From an uncultured Armatimonadota bacterium (lineage in GTDB: Bacteria > Armatimonadota > Fimbriimonadia > Fimbriimonadales > Fimbriimonadaceae), in assembly GCA_903833215.1 (NCBI GenBank), contig CAILEM010000153.1, positions 62,001 through 126,000 of the forward strand: a stretch of DNA of 64,000 nt, in the 5' to 3' direction. Within the stretch, counting starts at the first letter, position 1; every line of letters begins with the position of its first letter. The notes beneath the pieces were generated by a model. That model saw only the letters and a program-made list of their open reading frames with translations. It made no database searches and had not been told where the DNA came from. This document shows positions 30,749-39,607 of this stretch, piece after piece. The position numbers were made by a program, and so were the translations under genes.

Positions 30749-31843
30749 ATGGCCGAAGGTACCCATCGAACCCTCCAAGATATCCGTCAAGACATCGACG
30801 CGATAGACGAACAACTCGTTGCGATATTAAGCAGACGAGTCGAATTAGCCCAGGAAGTGGGTGCGGTGAAGGGCAAAGATAATCGCCCGTACTTCACGCC
30901 AGAGCGCGAAAGGCAGATCTACGCCAAGCTCGAACAGATCAACCCGGGTCCGCTTCAGCATCGGCAATTGTCCGCGATTTTCCGTGAGATCATCAGTGCA
31001 GCCCGTGCTGCCGAGAAGCCACTCGTCGCCGCCTACTGGGGACCTGCAGGGACCTACACTAACCTTGCCGCGATTCAAACTTTTGGTGCCAGTAGTTCCT
31101 TCCAACCCGAAGACAGCATCCAGGACGTGTTCCGAGCGGTTGAGCATGGCAAAGCCGATTACGGCGTCGTTCCCGTTGAGAATTCAGTCGCAGGCGTCGT
31201 CCCCGAAACGCTGGATATGTTCCCACAGACCAACGTCAAGATTTGCGCCGAAGTTTACATTCCGATTCACCACCACCTGCTCTCGATTGCCGAATCGCTT
31301 GCCGACATCGATCGCGTCTATGCTGGCCCCCAACCTGCCCAGCAGTGCAAACGGTGGCTTCGAGCCAACTTGCCTAACGCCCAAATCATCGAAGTCGTCC
31401 CCACTGCCAAAGCTGCCGAAAAGGCACTTGAAGACTCCCGAAGCGCCGCCATCGCCAACAAACTTGGCGCTGAGACCGTTGGCATCCCCGTACTCGTTGA
31501 GCACATCAACGACAATCCTAGCAACCGGACCCGCTTTATCATTCTCGGCTACAACGAGCCAGCGAAAACTGGCAGTGACAAGACGAGCGTGATGTTCAAT
31601 CTGCGCAACCGTCCCGGTGAACTGGTAAATGCTCTGCGCGCGTTCGAAGCCCACGGCGTCAACCTCATGATGATTGAGAGTCGACCTGCCCAACGGGCAA
31701 CGTTTGAGTACATTTTCTACTGCGACTGTGCGGGCCATCGAACCGACGAGCCATTGAAGGCAGCCATCGAAACGCTGCGAGGATATGCCCTTGAAACGAC
31801 GATCTTGGGAAGTTATCCGTACCGAGATCCACTTGATGTCTAG
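30749..31843 (+). CDS. pheA: Bifunctional chorismate mutase / prephenate dehydratase
   Basis: 364 residues from ATG 30749 (an in-frame GTG lies at 30719). Residues 5-90 are an AroQ-type chorismate mutase (LQDIRQDIDAIDEQLVAILSRRVELAQEVG). Residues 92-275 are prephenate dehydratase with GPAGTYTNLAA, VPVENSVAGVV and the NRTRFIIL motif that carries the catalytic Thr. The end is an ACT domain with the Phe-binding ESRP signature. It converts chorismate to phenylpyruvate and would be feedback-inhibited by phenylalanine. Divergent from cdaA across 160 bp. Confidence 0.96.
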   Translation: MAEGTHRTLQDIRQDIDAIDEQLVAILSRRVELAQEVGAVKGKDNRPYFTPERERQIYAKLEQINPGPLQHRQLSAIFREIISAARAAEKPLVAAYWGPAGTYTNLAAIQTFGASSSFQPEDSIQDVFRAVEHGKADYGVVPVENSVAGVVPETLDMFPQTNVKICAEVYIPIHHHLLSIAESLADIDRVYAGPQPAQQCKRWLRANLPNAQIIEVVPTAKAAEKALEDSRSAAIANKLGAETVGIPVLVEHINDNPSNRTRFIILGYNEPAKTGSDKTSVMFNLRNRPGELVNALRAFEAHGVNLMMIESRPAQRATFEYIFYCDCAGHRTDEPLKAAIETLRGYALETTILGSYPYRDPLDV

Positions 31844-31918
31844 TGGATTGATGCCTTCACGCGCAACAGGAGACAAAACAGCAACCTGTTTGCGTCGGAG
31901 GGGCGTAACATCATTGTG

Positions 31919-32374
31919 ATGAAAGGTCTCAGTCGCACCGATTTTGGGCTTTTGTTCTTGAGAATTGGCCTTGGGTTAACCTTGGTCTTCTTCGGTGCTC
32001 AAAAAATGCTCGGCGTATTCGGTGGTGCCGGCTACATGAACACAGTGACCTTCATGCACGGAAAGCTTGGCGTGCCAACACCTTTGGCCCACATTGCGAT
32101 CTTCGCTGAGTTCTTTGGCGGCTTGGGCGTCCTGTGCGGGCTGATCACCTCTGTCGCCAGTCTTGGAATCGCTTGTACGATGGCCGTCGCGGTTTACGTC
32201 AACATGAGGTCCCCTGGAGTTCTTTTGGGTATCTTCGAGGGCGACCAGGGAGCCGATCCCTCGAAGCTGTTCTTCCCAGGAAGTTTGTGCCTTACCGCCC
32301 TCACCCTCCTCATCACAGGACCAGGAAGAATCGCTCTCGACGCAAAACTATTCAAGCGAACCACCAAAAAATGA
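31919..32374 (+). CDS. DoxX family membrane protein
   Basis: 151 residues with four membrane helices (GLLFLRIGLGLTLVFFGAQKML; IAIFAEFFGGLGVLCGLIT; ASLGIACTMAVAVYVNM; LCLTALTLLITGPGRIALD). The motifs GxQKL near helix 1, EFFGG and the closing GPGRxALD are the classic DoxX signature. It is likely part of membrane redox homeostasis; no reaction is assigned. Stop overlaps the start of the next GNAT gene by four bases. Confidence 0.9.
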   Translation: MKGLSRTDFGLLFLRIGLGLTLVFFGAQKMLGVFGGAGYMNTVTFMHGKLGVPTPLAHIAIFAEFFGGLGVLCGLITSVASLGIACTMAVAVYVNMRSPGVLLGIFEGDQGADPSKLFFPGSLCLTALTLLITGPGRIALDAKLFKRTTKK

Positions 32375-32811
32375 TCCGACAAGCCGAACGTAGCGACATC
32401 CCCCGAATCTGGGACCTTATCAACGAACTGGCCGACTACGAAAGGTTGAGCCACGCCGTGACCGGCAACGTTGAGCTGCTCGAAAAGCATGTGATCGACG
32501 AAAAGCGTTGTATCGTTTTCGTATACGAGGTCGATGGGGTTGTGTTGGGTTACACTCTCAGCTTTCCGATCTACTCGACTTTTCGCACCGGCCCGGGAAT
32601 TTGGCTGGAGGACTTATATGTCACGCCTGATGCCCGTGGCAAGGGGTACGGCAAAGCCCTTCTCACTTACTTGATGGACCACTGCAAAGAAAACGGATAC
32701 TGTCGTCTCGATTGGTCGGTGCTCAGCTGGAATGAGCCTTCGATCGGCTTCTATCAAGCGATGGGTGCCGAAGTCATGCCGGATTGGCGCATCTGCAGGA
32801 TGAGTTTCTAG
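32371..32811 (+). CDS. GNAT N-acetyltransferase (diamine acetyltransferase-like)
   Basis: 146 residues from ATG 32371 (MIRQAERSDIPRIWDLINELADYERL). The acetyl-CoA loop is intact (LYVTPDARGKGYGKALLTYL) and the end WSVLSWNEPSIGFYQAMGAEVMPDWRICRM matches the spermidine/spermine acetyltransferase-like group. The exact substrate (polyamine, amino acid or other amine) is not decidable. The start overlaps the DoxX stop (ATGA). Confidence 0.92.
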   Translation: MIRQAERSDIPRIWDLINELADYERLSHAVTGNVELLEKHVIDEKRCIVFVYEVDGVVLGYTLSFPIYSTFRTGPGIWLEDLYVTPDARGKGYGKALLTYLMDHCKENGYCRLDWSVLSWNEPSIGFYQAMGAEVMPDWRICRMSF

Positions 32812-32867
32812 TTCTTCGTTAAGCTTCTCAAGCGAAACCAAAGGGCGTATGAGGTGTAATCCTACGC

Positions 32868-34691
32868 ATGGACTCTAAGCTTGTTCTCGAACCACCGAAG
32901 GTTCGTTGGGATCTCTCCGCACTCTTTTCCAGCATCGACGACCCCAAGATCGAACAAACGTGGCAAGAAGCCACGGAGCGCGCCGAGGCGTTTGCCCAAA
33001 CATACCGCGGCAAGATCAACTGTTCCGACCTCACCGCTTCCACCCTGGCGTCGGCAATCTCTGATATCGAAGCGCTGTACAACGAAGTCGCCAAGCCTCT
33101 GGGATATGCCAGCTTGCTGTTTGCAACGGACAGCGCCGACCCAAAGATCGGTGCCTTTATGCAGAAGCAACGTGAGCGCGGTACTGGTCTCAGCGTCAAA
33201 ACGATGTTCTTTGAGTTGGAACTTCAGGCCGCCTCTCAGGAAGTTATCGAAGGCATCCTGTCCGACAGCGCTCTCTCAAATTACACGCACTACATTCAGG
33301 CGACAAGAATGTACAGCGCTCACCGGCTGAGTGAGCCGGAAGAGATCATTCTCGAAGAGATGGCGAATACCGGATCCCGAGCGTGGGTCCGACTTTTCGA
33401 AGAAGTTACAACCAATCAGGTCTTCAAACTTTCCAAACCAGGTGCTGAGGCACCCGTCGATGCGACGCAGCAAGAAGTTCTTACCTTGTTGCGAGATCCA
33501 GACCGTGCAACCCGACAAGCGGCAGCGGACAGCCTTTCGGCTGGATTGAAAGAACTCGAGCGTGTGCTCGTGTTCAACTATAACAATCTGCTTCAGGAGC
33601 AATCAGTCGAAGATCGACTGCGGAAGTTTGAGTTCCCGGAGCAATCAAGGCACCTGGCCAATGAACTCGAAAAGCCAACAGTCGACCGGGTGGTTAGCCT
33701 TTGTAAGCAGAACTATGGGTTAGTCAAGCGATTTTATGACGTCAAGCGTGAAATTCTCGGTCTCCCTGAGCTGACGCATATCGACCGATATGCCCCTCTC
33801 TTCGAGACAGAGGAGCGCGTCGGATGGGACGAAGGAAAGGAAATAGTTCTGACCGCATTTGGCTCGTTCAGCGAAACGCTGGAGGCCAAGGCACGCGAGT
33901 TCTTCGACAAGAACTGGATTGATGCCGAACCTCGTAAAGGCAAACAGGGCGGTGCCTTCTGCTCTTACAATACGCCGGATACTCACCCTGTTGTCTTCCA
34001 AACCTATCAGAACAAGATGGACGACGTGATGACGTTGGCTCATGAACTTGGTCACGGAGTCCACGCTTCACTTAGCCGTGCCCAGACCTATCTCAACTTC
34101 CACGGCACACTTCCGTTGGCAGAACTGGCGTCGACCTTTGGCGAGATGCTGGTGTTTGAGAAGCTGGTAAGCAATGCAAACCTACAGGATAGGCTCGCGC
34201 TGTATGCCGATAAGGTAGAAGGAATTTTTGCGACGGTATTCCGCCAGGCAGCGATGTTCTCCTTTGAGCAACGGTGTCATTTGGCTCGACGTGCACAAGG
34301 CGAGTTGACGCCGGAGCAGTTCGGTGCAATGTGGCAGGAAGAGCAGCAGGCAATGTTCGGCTCATCGGTGACGCTGGGCGAGCAGCACAGCATGTGGTGG
34401 ACCTACATCGGCCATTTCATCTTCGCCCCGTTCTACGTGTATGCCTATTCGTTCGGAGAGCTCTTGGTCTTGTCGCTGTATCAAATGGCAAAGGCAGAGG
34501 GTACGAGTTTTGGGGGCAAGTACATCGACTTGCTCACATTGGGTGGCTCAAGAACACCGCACGAGTTGATGCAGACGGTTGGAGTCGACCTTGACTCCGA
34601 AGCCTTCTGGCTGGGTGGCTTCGCAGCGATGGAAAAACTCGTGTCCGACTTTGAAGGGCTTTGGGCCGAATACAAGGCACAGTTGGCTTAA
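32868..34691 (+). CDS. pepF: Oligoendopeptidase F (M3 family metallopeptidase)
   Basis: 607 residues, the usual size for the family. It has the M3 zinc motif HELGH (392-396) preceded by VMTLA, the third-ligand region LAELASTFGEMLVFEKL, and the C-terminal YxxY-rich substrate region (FAPFYVYAYSFGELL). The N-terminal half is the helical oligopeptidase F domain. A cytoplasmic zinc peptidase that degrades short peptides. The ATG at 32868 is chosen. Downstream is the TPR-sulfotransferase gene after 75 nt. Confidence 0.96.
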   Translation: MDSKLVLEPPKVRWDLSALFSSIDDPKIEQTWQEATERAEAFAQTYRGKINCSDLTASTLASAISDIEALYNEVAKPLGYASLLFATDSADPKIGAFMQKQRERGTGLSVKTMFFELELQAASQEVIEGILSDSALSNYTHYIQATRMYSAHRLSEPEEIILEEMANTGSRAWVRLFEEVTTNQVFKLSKPGAEAPVDATQQEVLTLLRDPDRATRQAAADSLSAGLKELERVLVFNYNNLLQEQSVEDRLRKFEFPEQSRHLANELEKPTVDRVVSLCKQNYGLVKRFYDVKREILGLPELTHIDRYAPLFETEERVGWDEGKEIVLTAFGSFSETLEAKAREFFDKNWIDAEPRKGKQGGAFCSYNTPDTHPVVFQTYQNKMDDVMTLAHELGHGVHASLSRAQTYLNFHGTLPLAELASTFGEMLVFEKLVSNANLQDRLALYADKVEGIFATVFRQAAMFSFEQRCHLARRAQGELTPEQFGAMWQEEQQAMFGSSVTLGEQHSMWWTYIGHFIFAPFYVYAYSFGELLVLSLYQMAKAEGTSFGGKYIDLLTLGGSRTPHELMQTVGVDLDSEAFWLGGFAAMEKLVSDFEGLWAEYKAQLA

Positions 34692-34766
34692 TTAATCACG
34701 TCAAACTCGCGTCCGTGAAGGGGAGAGGCCTGCCTCTCTTCTTGCAATTGGGGTGACAAAGGAGAT

Positions 34767-36722
34767 TTGAGTCAGCCGGGCGGCACCCTGCCCCTCGGCT
34801 TTCACGCCGGTATAATTGTTCTCGGCGGGATCTCTCTTCTAGTGAAAAAACCTCAAGGTCGCAATCCAAATCACCTTCAGGCCCGAGGCCTTATTGAGGA
34901 AGCACGCCGACAGTTCTTGTTGGGCAAAGTGGAGCAGTCCGAGGCGCTCCTCCAGCAAGTGTTGTCGATAAATCCACGGGAAACACAGGCGCTGGTTGCG
35001 CTTGGAATCGTCGCAGCTGAAACAGGAAGACTTGATATTGCCCTCAGCAGAATGGCTCAAGCGATCGAAGCAGATCGAACCTGTACACCCGCGATTTGCT
35101 GGATGAGTTACCTGCTTCTACACGATAACCGCCTCGACGAGGCTAGACAGTTTGCAGAACAAGCGATTGCGATGGATCCTCGCAACCCGGCTGCCCAAGC
35201 GGCTCTGGCAAGAGCGCTTGCCCGGAAGGGATTTGCAGCCGAGGCAATCACGGCCTTTCGGAGGGCGCTAGATCTTCAGCCAAACGATCCCGTCGTTCTC
35301 TACGAGCTAGCAGACCTTCTTCTGTCACAAAGGGTGTGGTTAGATGCAACGGAAGTTCTCACGAAAGCTGTTCGCCTTTCCCCAGACCCGCAGGGCTTAC
35401 TTCGACTTGCTTACCTTGAGCTTCGGCTTGGTCGCATTGATTTCGCGGAGAAATACTGTGCAAGGGCGCTTGCTAAAGAACCCAATGCGGCCGAAATTCA
35501 TGTACTGATGGCACGTATCTTCACCGAGCAAATGAAGCTTGAGCAGGCTGCGTATCACTGGAATCGAGGATTCGAGCTAGACGCTAAACCTGGATTTATC
35601 CATCTTGAACGGGCGCTCTCGCTAAGCACAATGGGGCAATTTGATGATGCGATCAACGAACTGAAGCAGTCGATTATCCTCAATCCGGTTCAGGGAGACG
35701 CTTATCAGGCCCTCGTCTTTGCCAAGAAGATCGGCCATGACGACCAGCCACTCATCCAACAGATGGAGGATCTGCTCCTCGATGGCGGGCTTAAAGAAAG
35801 CGAGCGCGTGAGTTTGCACTATTCACTGGGTAAATCCTACGACAATCTCGGCGACTATCGACTCGCGATGGAGCATTTCGATCAAGCGAACGCCCTCAAC
35901 CTTCAGGCGGTGGGCAATAAGGTGTTCGATCGGCGAGCTCTGGCGGATCTCATCGACACGAATATCGAGATGTTCACTCCTGAGTTCTTTGCAAAGTACA
36001 GGAATGCCGGTATCACCTCAGATCTCCCGATTTTTGTCGTGGGGATGATGCGATCGGGCACAACGCTGGCGGAGCAGTTACTCACGTGCCATCCACTGTT
36101 GGGCGGTGCGGGCGAGCAGACATTCTGGGGGTCGAGTGAAGACCAGGTAATCGACTTTGCGCGGATGACGGTGAGAGCGTCCAAGCTCAGTCTTGTTGCG
36201 AATCAGTATTTGGATTTGCTCAGGACCATTTGCCCTGGGTTTCCTCACGTGATCGACAAGAATCCCGCAAATCTTCAAATGGTTGGCTCGATACACATAG
36301 GCCTTCCCAACGCTCGAATCATCCACACCCGACGTAGCGCTGTCGATACGGCTCTTTCGATATGGATGACCCCGGTAAACACGAGCGCCGAATTCATCTG
36401 CGACAAAGGCAATATCGTGTTTGCTTACCAAGAGTACATGCGGCTCATGGATCACTGGAAAGCAATGCTTCCAAAGGACCGATTCCTCGAAGTGAGATAC
36501 GAAGACATCGTATCGCAACCGGACATCACGGTACGCCAGATGGTCGAGTTCTGCGGCGTGGAGTGGAATGAGGCTTGCCTTCATCCCGAGAGGAACGAAA
36601 GACGCGTTCGTACTCCGAGCCTCTGGCAAGTACGGCAACCCCTTTTCAAGACTTCCACTGAAAAGTGGACAAAATATGATCCTTGGCTTGGATCCTTCAG
36701 CGAACTTAAGGGCTTAAGCTAA
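34767..36722 (+). CDS. TPR-repeat sulfotransferase (paralogue B)
   Basis: 651 residues if the TTG at 34767 is used. A GTG at 34842 preceded by GGCGGGA gives 626 residues and may be the real start, because TATAAT (34811-34816) lies before it. TPR repeats fill residues about 45-360 (RALDLQPNDPVVLYELADLL, ELKQSIILNPVQGDAYQALV). The sulfotransferase domain has PIFVVGMMRSGTTLAEQLL (about 421-440) and IIHTRRSAVDTALSIW (about 515-530), so both PAPS sites are intact. It shares domain order and C-terminal WQVRQPL..PWLGSF with paralogue A at 11-13 kb. It converges on the lipoprotein/pseudopilin genes. The acceptor is unknown. Confidence 0.87.
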   Translation: MSQPGGTLPLGFHAGIIVLGGISLLVKKPQGRNPNHLQARGLIEEARRQFLLGKVEQSEALLQQVLSINPRETQALVALGIVAAETGRLDIALSRMAQAIEADRTCTPAICWMSYLLLHDNRLDEARQFAEQAIAMDPRNPAAQAALARALARKGFAAEAITAFRRALDLQPNDPVVLYELADLLLSQRVWLDATEVLTKAVRLSPDPQGLLRLAYLELRLGRIDFAEKYCARALAKEPNAAEIHVLMARIFTEQMKLEQAAYHWNRGFELDAKPGFIHLERALSLSTMGQFDDAINELKQSIILNPVQGDAYQALVFAKKIGHDDQPLIQQMEDLLLDGGLKESERVSLHYSLGKSYDNLGDYRLAMEHFDQANALNLQAVGNKVFDRRALADLIDTNIEMFTPEFFAKYRNAGITSDLPIFVVGMMRSGTTLAEQLLTCHPLLGGAGEQTFWGSSEDQVIDFARMTVRASKLSLVANQYLDLLRTICPGFPHVIDKNPANLQMVGSIHIGLPNARIIHTRRSAVDTALSIWMTPVNTSAEFICDKGNIVFAYQEYMRLMDHWKAMLPKDRFLEVRYEDIVSQPDITVRQMVEFCGVEWNEACLHPERNERRVRTPSLWQVRQPLFKTSTEKWTKYDPWLGSFSELKGLS

Positions 36723-36755
36723 GACCGGCCCTTGGGGATTGCTCCAGCGCCGGTC
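36723..36755. terminator. Bidirectional terminator between sulfotransferase B and lipoprotein B1
   Basis: GACCGGC (36723-36729) and GCCGGTC (36749-36755) form a perfect 7-bp stem between two convergent genes, followed on the plus side by AATAGTTTATTTCTT. Confidence 0.6.
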
Positions 36756-36761
36756 AATAGT

Positions 36762-37028
36762 TTATTTCTTGGTGTCAGCGGGAGGCGGCGTGAGGGCACC
36801 AGGAGGTGGACCACCGGCGGTAGGTGCACCAGCTCCCTGCGGGCCACCCTTAAACCCAGCGGGCACACCATGGATGTGCGATGGGTCTCGGTCGCGGAAT
36901 GTTTTTTCTTCTTCTTTGGTCGCATGCGAATCTGACGAGCCACAACCACCAAGTACGGCGCTAAACGCCACCAATACGATTGGTACACAGCGCAGCCATG
37001 TGCGTGAGTGTCCTAAATTTCGTTTCAT
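36762..37028 (-). CDS. Small Gly/Pro-rich lipoprotein (B1)
   Basis: 88 residues. Signal peptide with lipobox (VLGGC, Cys about 29), then GSSDSHATKEEEKTFRDRD, PSHIHGVPAGFKGGP and a Pro/Gly-rich tail. The core KxEExTFxDR(D/N)PxxI.G.PAGF is shared with lipoprotein B2, so the two are paralogues. No known domain. Likely a lipid-anchored surface protein associated with the pseudopilin locus. Confidence 0.75.
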   Translation of the reverse strand: MKRNLGHSRTWLRCVPIVLVAFSAVLGGCGSSDSHATKEEEKTFRDRDPSHIHGVPAGFKGGPQGAGAPTAGGPPPGALTPPPADTKK

Positions 37029-37090
37029 TCATTTCTCCGAAATCGAATGACTTTGTCACTTCTCTGAGCGACTCATTTATGAATTTGATG

Positions 37091-37136
37091 GACCCCGGCC
37101 TTTTGAGCCGGGGGTCATTTTAGGTGCATGCACCTA
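37091..37136 (-). terminator. Terminator and palindrome after lipoprotein B2
   Basis: A perfect 16-bp palindrome, TAGGTGCATGCACCTA (37121-37136), is followed in minus-strand sense by a GC-rich stem, GACCCCGGC / GCCGGGGGTC, with one bulged G (37091-37116). It separates lipoprotein B2 from B1. Confidence 0.6.
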
Positions 37137-37153
37137 GATGTTTCTGCCGAACA

Positions 37154-37357
37154 CTACTTGGTCGCACCAGGAGGTGGACCTGCCGCGCCGGGAGGCGGGC
37201 CTTTCGGCGCGAAACCCGCAGGAGGCCCTTTGATATCTGCCGGATTACGATCTTTGAACGTCGCTTCATCTTTCTTTGAAGCGGTGGATTCACTACTACC
37301 GCAGGCTGACATCATGACAGCCGACAGGATCAAGGCTCCTACGATAAGGATTCTCAT
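37154..37357 (-). CDS. Small Gly/Pro-rich lipoprotein (B2)
   Basis: 67 residues from ATG 37357 (MRILIVGALILSAVMMSAC), where Cys19 is the lipobox cysteine. The mature part GSSESTASKKDEATFKDRNP leads into IKGPPAGFAPKGPPPGAAG. Its start overlaps the pseudopilin stop by four bases (ATGA), exactly as at lipoprotein A (14949). Paralogue of B1. No known domain; probably anchored at the outer face of a membrane. Confidence 0.8.
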   Translation of the reverse strand: MRILIVGALILSAVMMSACGSSESTASKKDEATFKDRNPADIKGPPAGFAPKGPPPGAAGPPPGATK

Positions 37358-38226
37358 CTGTAAGCGTCCCACATGTTCTTAGGATCGTGGCCGTTCGGAC
37401 ATTTTGCGTAGTCAGGACCATCGATGTAAGTATTTGTTGGGTTTGGATTGGTCTGAGCTGGGATCATGGTCTTAGCATGTCCGTCAGCGAAGGAGAATGG
37501 AGACTGACCAGCATAAGGCGCATAGACAGCACCGTTCTGCTTGTTCGCGTTAATCAGAAGGGTCACGTTATAAGGTTTTGCGCTGTAGGAGTTAGTGGCA
37601 CTCTCTGCGCCATTTGGAATCAGGCCCGCACCGCCGCTACTATTGTTATCCCACCAGGTGACGCCAGAAATAACGTCGCCCATGCCCCATAGGTTCTGGC
37701 CGTCAGCGCGAGTTGCCAGCATGATGGTCTCGGCTGGCTTGGTAACCTGGGTGCCGTTGGTGTAAGTATTCTTCATCCAGCTGCCCTGTGCAACGCCCAT
37801 CACACCATACATGTATGTTGGATAGCCGTTAGCGGAGTCCTGCCAGAGGAAACCGTTAGAGGCATACGAAATCGCAACGCCGGGGTTATTGGGAGGAAGC
37901 ATCCATGTGAAGAACCCGGACGTGCTCAGCTGATCGGTTGGATCGCGGAGAAGTGCAAGGCTCTTGATGTATGGCTGAGTACTCCATGCCCAACCGCCGT
38001 CGCGTGGGTAAAACCAGTTGGAACCGCAACCGGCAGGGAAGAGATCGTCGACGTCATTGTTGTACATCAGAATTCCAAGGCTGGTTTGTTTGACGTTGGA
38101 CAATGACGAGATCTTCTTTGCAGCGAGCTTCGCCTGAGCGAAAACTGGGAAGAGGATGGCGGCCAAAATCGCGATGATCGCGATAACGACTAGAAGTTCA
38201 ATTAACGTAAATGCTTTTTTATACAT
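37354..38226 (-). CDS. Type IV prepilin-like (pseudopilin) protein, DUF1559-like (B)
   Basis: 290 residues from ATG 38226: a very short leader, MYKKA, then FTLIELLVVIAIIAILAAIL with Glu5 and FPVFAQAKLAAKK. The residue before the F is Ala, not the usual Gly, at the prepilin cleavage site. The C-terminal globular domain is rich in Asn, Tyr, Trp and Gly and includes FSFADGHAKT (processing-associated DG-H motif). GAGG lies 5 nt before the ATG. It is two bases after the GntR gene and coupled to lipoprotein B2. Confidence 0.9.
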   Translation of the reverse strand: MYKKAFTLIELLVVIAIIAILAAILFPVFAQAKLAAKKISSLSNVKQTSLGILMYNNDVDDLFPAGCGSNWFYPRDGGWAWSTQPYIKSLALLRDPTDQLSTSGFFTWMLPPNNPGVAISYASNGFLWQDSANGYPTYMYGVMGVAQGSWMKNTYTNGTQVTKPAETIMLATRADGQNLWGMGDVISGVTWWDNNSSGGAGLIPNGAESATNSYSAKPYNVTLLINANKQNGAVYAPYAGQSPFSFADGHAKTMIPAQTNPNPTNTYIDGPDYAKCPNGHDPKNMWDAYR

Positions 38227-38228
38227 AT

Positions 38229-39458
38229 CTACCTCGATGTAGCTGAATGATATGAGGGCTGAGAAGTCCCGTCGCTTGGACGGTACGGACGAACACGCAT
38301 CCTGCTCCCAGCGGAGAAGGATGAAGGACCTGACGCACCCACGGTAAGGTGAGGTGCGGAGGAAACTTGGTGGGGAGGAGAGTCTGACCACTGATCTCGG
38401 GGGGCTCCACAGCTCCCGCGAACCATCAGTTCGGCAGGTACGAGAACCTTTACGGCACGTGCCGTAGGGTCTGCCAGCCGACAGCAGATTCGATCAAAGA
38501 GGAAATCGGCCATTTTTGCCCAGTCAAATGCCACCGTTGTCACGCCCGTTTGAATGAGCACACCAAATGGGTCATCGGACCCCATGGTAACGACGGCAAG
38601 CGCTTCTGGAATAGAAACGTTGACGTTGGAAGCAGCCGTCATCATGTCCTCCATGACGTGGTCTTGCATGACGAAAATCGCGTCAGGAGCATCAGTTTCC
38701 AATAGCCTTCTTTCGAGGGCAGTGGTGTCTCCGATGCCAATACCGCTTGTACGCGTGAATAAAAAGTTTCTGGGTTCGGGTTGAAGTCCAACCTCAAACA
38801 TTCCTTCGAGGTAACCCGCGAACCGCTCTTGGGTTGTGTCAAGGCTATCAAGCATCCCTGTGATGCCGATTCGCTTGCGCCCCAAAGAAGCTAAGTGTCG
38901 TACAGCCGACTTTGCCCCTTCGAAAACGTCGCATGCGACGAGGTCCGTCTCCGTGCCTCTCAAAGAGTGGTCGACAGCGACGACAGGCATTGACCTTAGT
39001 ACATTCGCTACCCGAGATTTATCAGGATTGATCGTCTTGGACCAAACGACTGCTCCAGCCAGGTGGTTATCCCCACAATACTCCAGGGCACCCTCCGTTC
39101 CGATGAGTTGTGAATCGACGTGGGTGAGAATCAAACCCTGACTTTGCAGGCGAGCATTCAATGAGAAGAAGAGTTCGGGCACCACACCGGCATCATCGAT
39201 ATAAGCGATCACCTGACGCCGTGTCGGGCTTTGCCCCATCCGCGCCGAAACACCACGGTTAGGGATGCTCTCTGCCCAACCCGAGTTAACGAGTTGCTGC
39301 AGTGCCCGGCGAACCGTTGTTCGGCTTACCCCGAAGCTGTCTACGAGCTGTCGCTCTGTAGGTAGCAACGACCCCAGAACAATCGCGCCAGCGCGAATTT
39401 GTTCTTGAAGTGTCTCCGCAACTTCGCGGTAACCACTCACGTGGTGGTTATTCTCCAC
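38229..39458 (-). CDS. GntR-type DNA-binding domain fused to LacI-type sensor domain (B)
   Basis: 409 residues. Winged helix at 1-75 (LGSLLPTERQLVDSFGVSRTTVRRALQQLVNSGWAESIPNRG), then a LacI-like periplasmic-binding sensor (VIAYIDDAGVV, MPVVAVDHSLRG, KRIGITGMLDSL, PDAIFVMQDHV). The C-terminal 65 residues are Pro/Ser/Arg-rich and unlike the family. They overlap nothing and may be a lineage extension. It immediately precedes the pseudopilin B gene and corresponds to the regulator at 15.9 kb. The ligand is probably a sugar or related small molecule, by family. Confidence 0.88.
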   Translation of the reverse strand: MENNHHVSGYREVAETLQEQIRAGAIVLGSLLPTERQLVDSFGVSRTTVRRALQQLVNSGWAESIPNRGVSARMGQSPTRRQVIAYIDDAGVVPELFFSLNARLQSQGLILTHVDSQLIGTEGALEYCGDNHLAGAVVWSKTINPDKSRVANVLRSMPVVAVDHSLRGTETDLVACDVFEGAKSAVRHLASLGRKRIGITGMLDSLDTTQERFAGYLEGMFEVGLQPEPRNFLFTRTSGIGIGDTTALERRLLETDAPDAIFVMQDHVMEDMMTAASNVNVSIPEALAVVTMGSDDPFGVLIQTGVTTVAFDWAKMADFLFDRICCRLADPTARAVKVLVPAELMVRGSCGAPRDQWSDSPPHQVSSAPHLTVGASGPSSFSAGSRMRVRPYRPSDGTSQPSYHSATSR

Positions 39459-39607
39459 ACTTGTAGGTTATCACATTTCATGTCGAATCCAATATGAATT
39501 GTGTACATCCGGTGTGCAAATGGTTTAGACAACAGCACACATATGCTCACCCTAGCTCACCTTCTCCATTTTCAGAAGTCCTCTAAACTCCAAACACGCC
39601 ATTTTGC

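Noticed and set aside
32134-32370. Longer start for the second GNAT gene
   Set aside because: The upstream 79 codons lie within the DoxX gene in another frame; the ATGA overlap at 32371 is the natural start.
37354-38391. Longer pseudopilin B start at 38391
   Set aside because: The class III leader must be at the N-terminus; the upstream 55 residues overlap the regulator gene.
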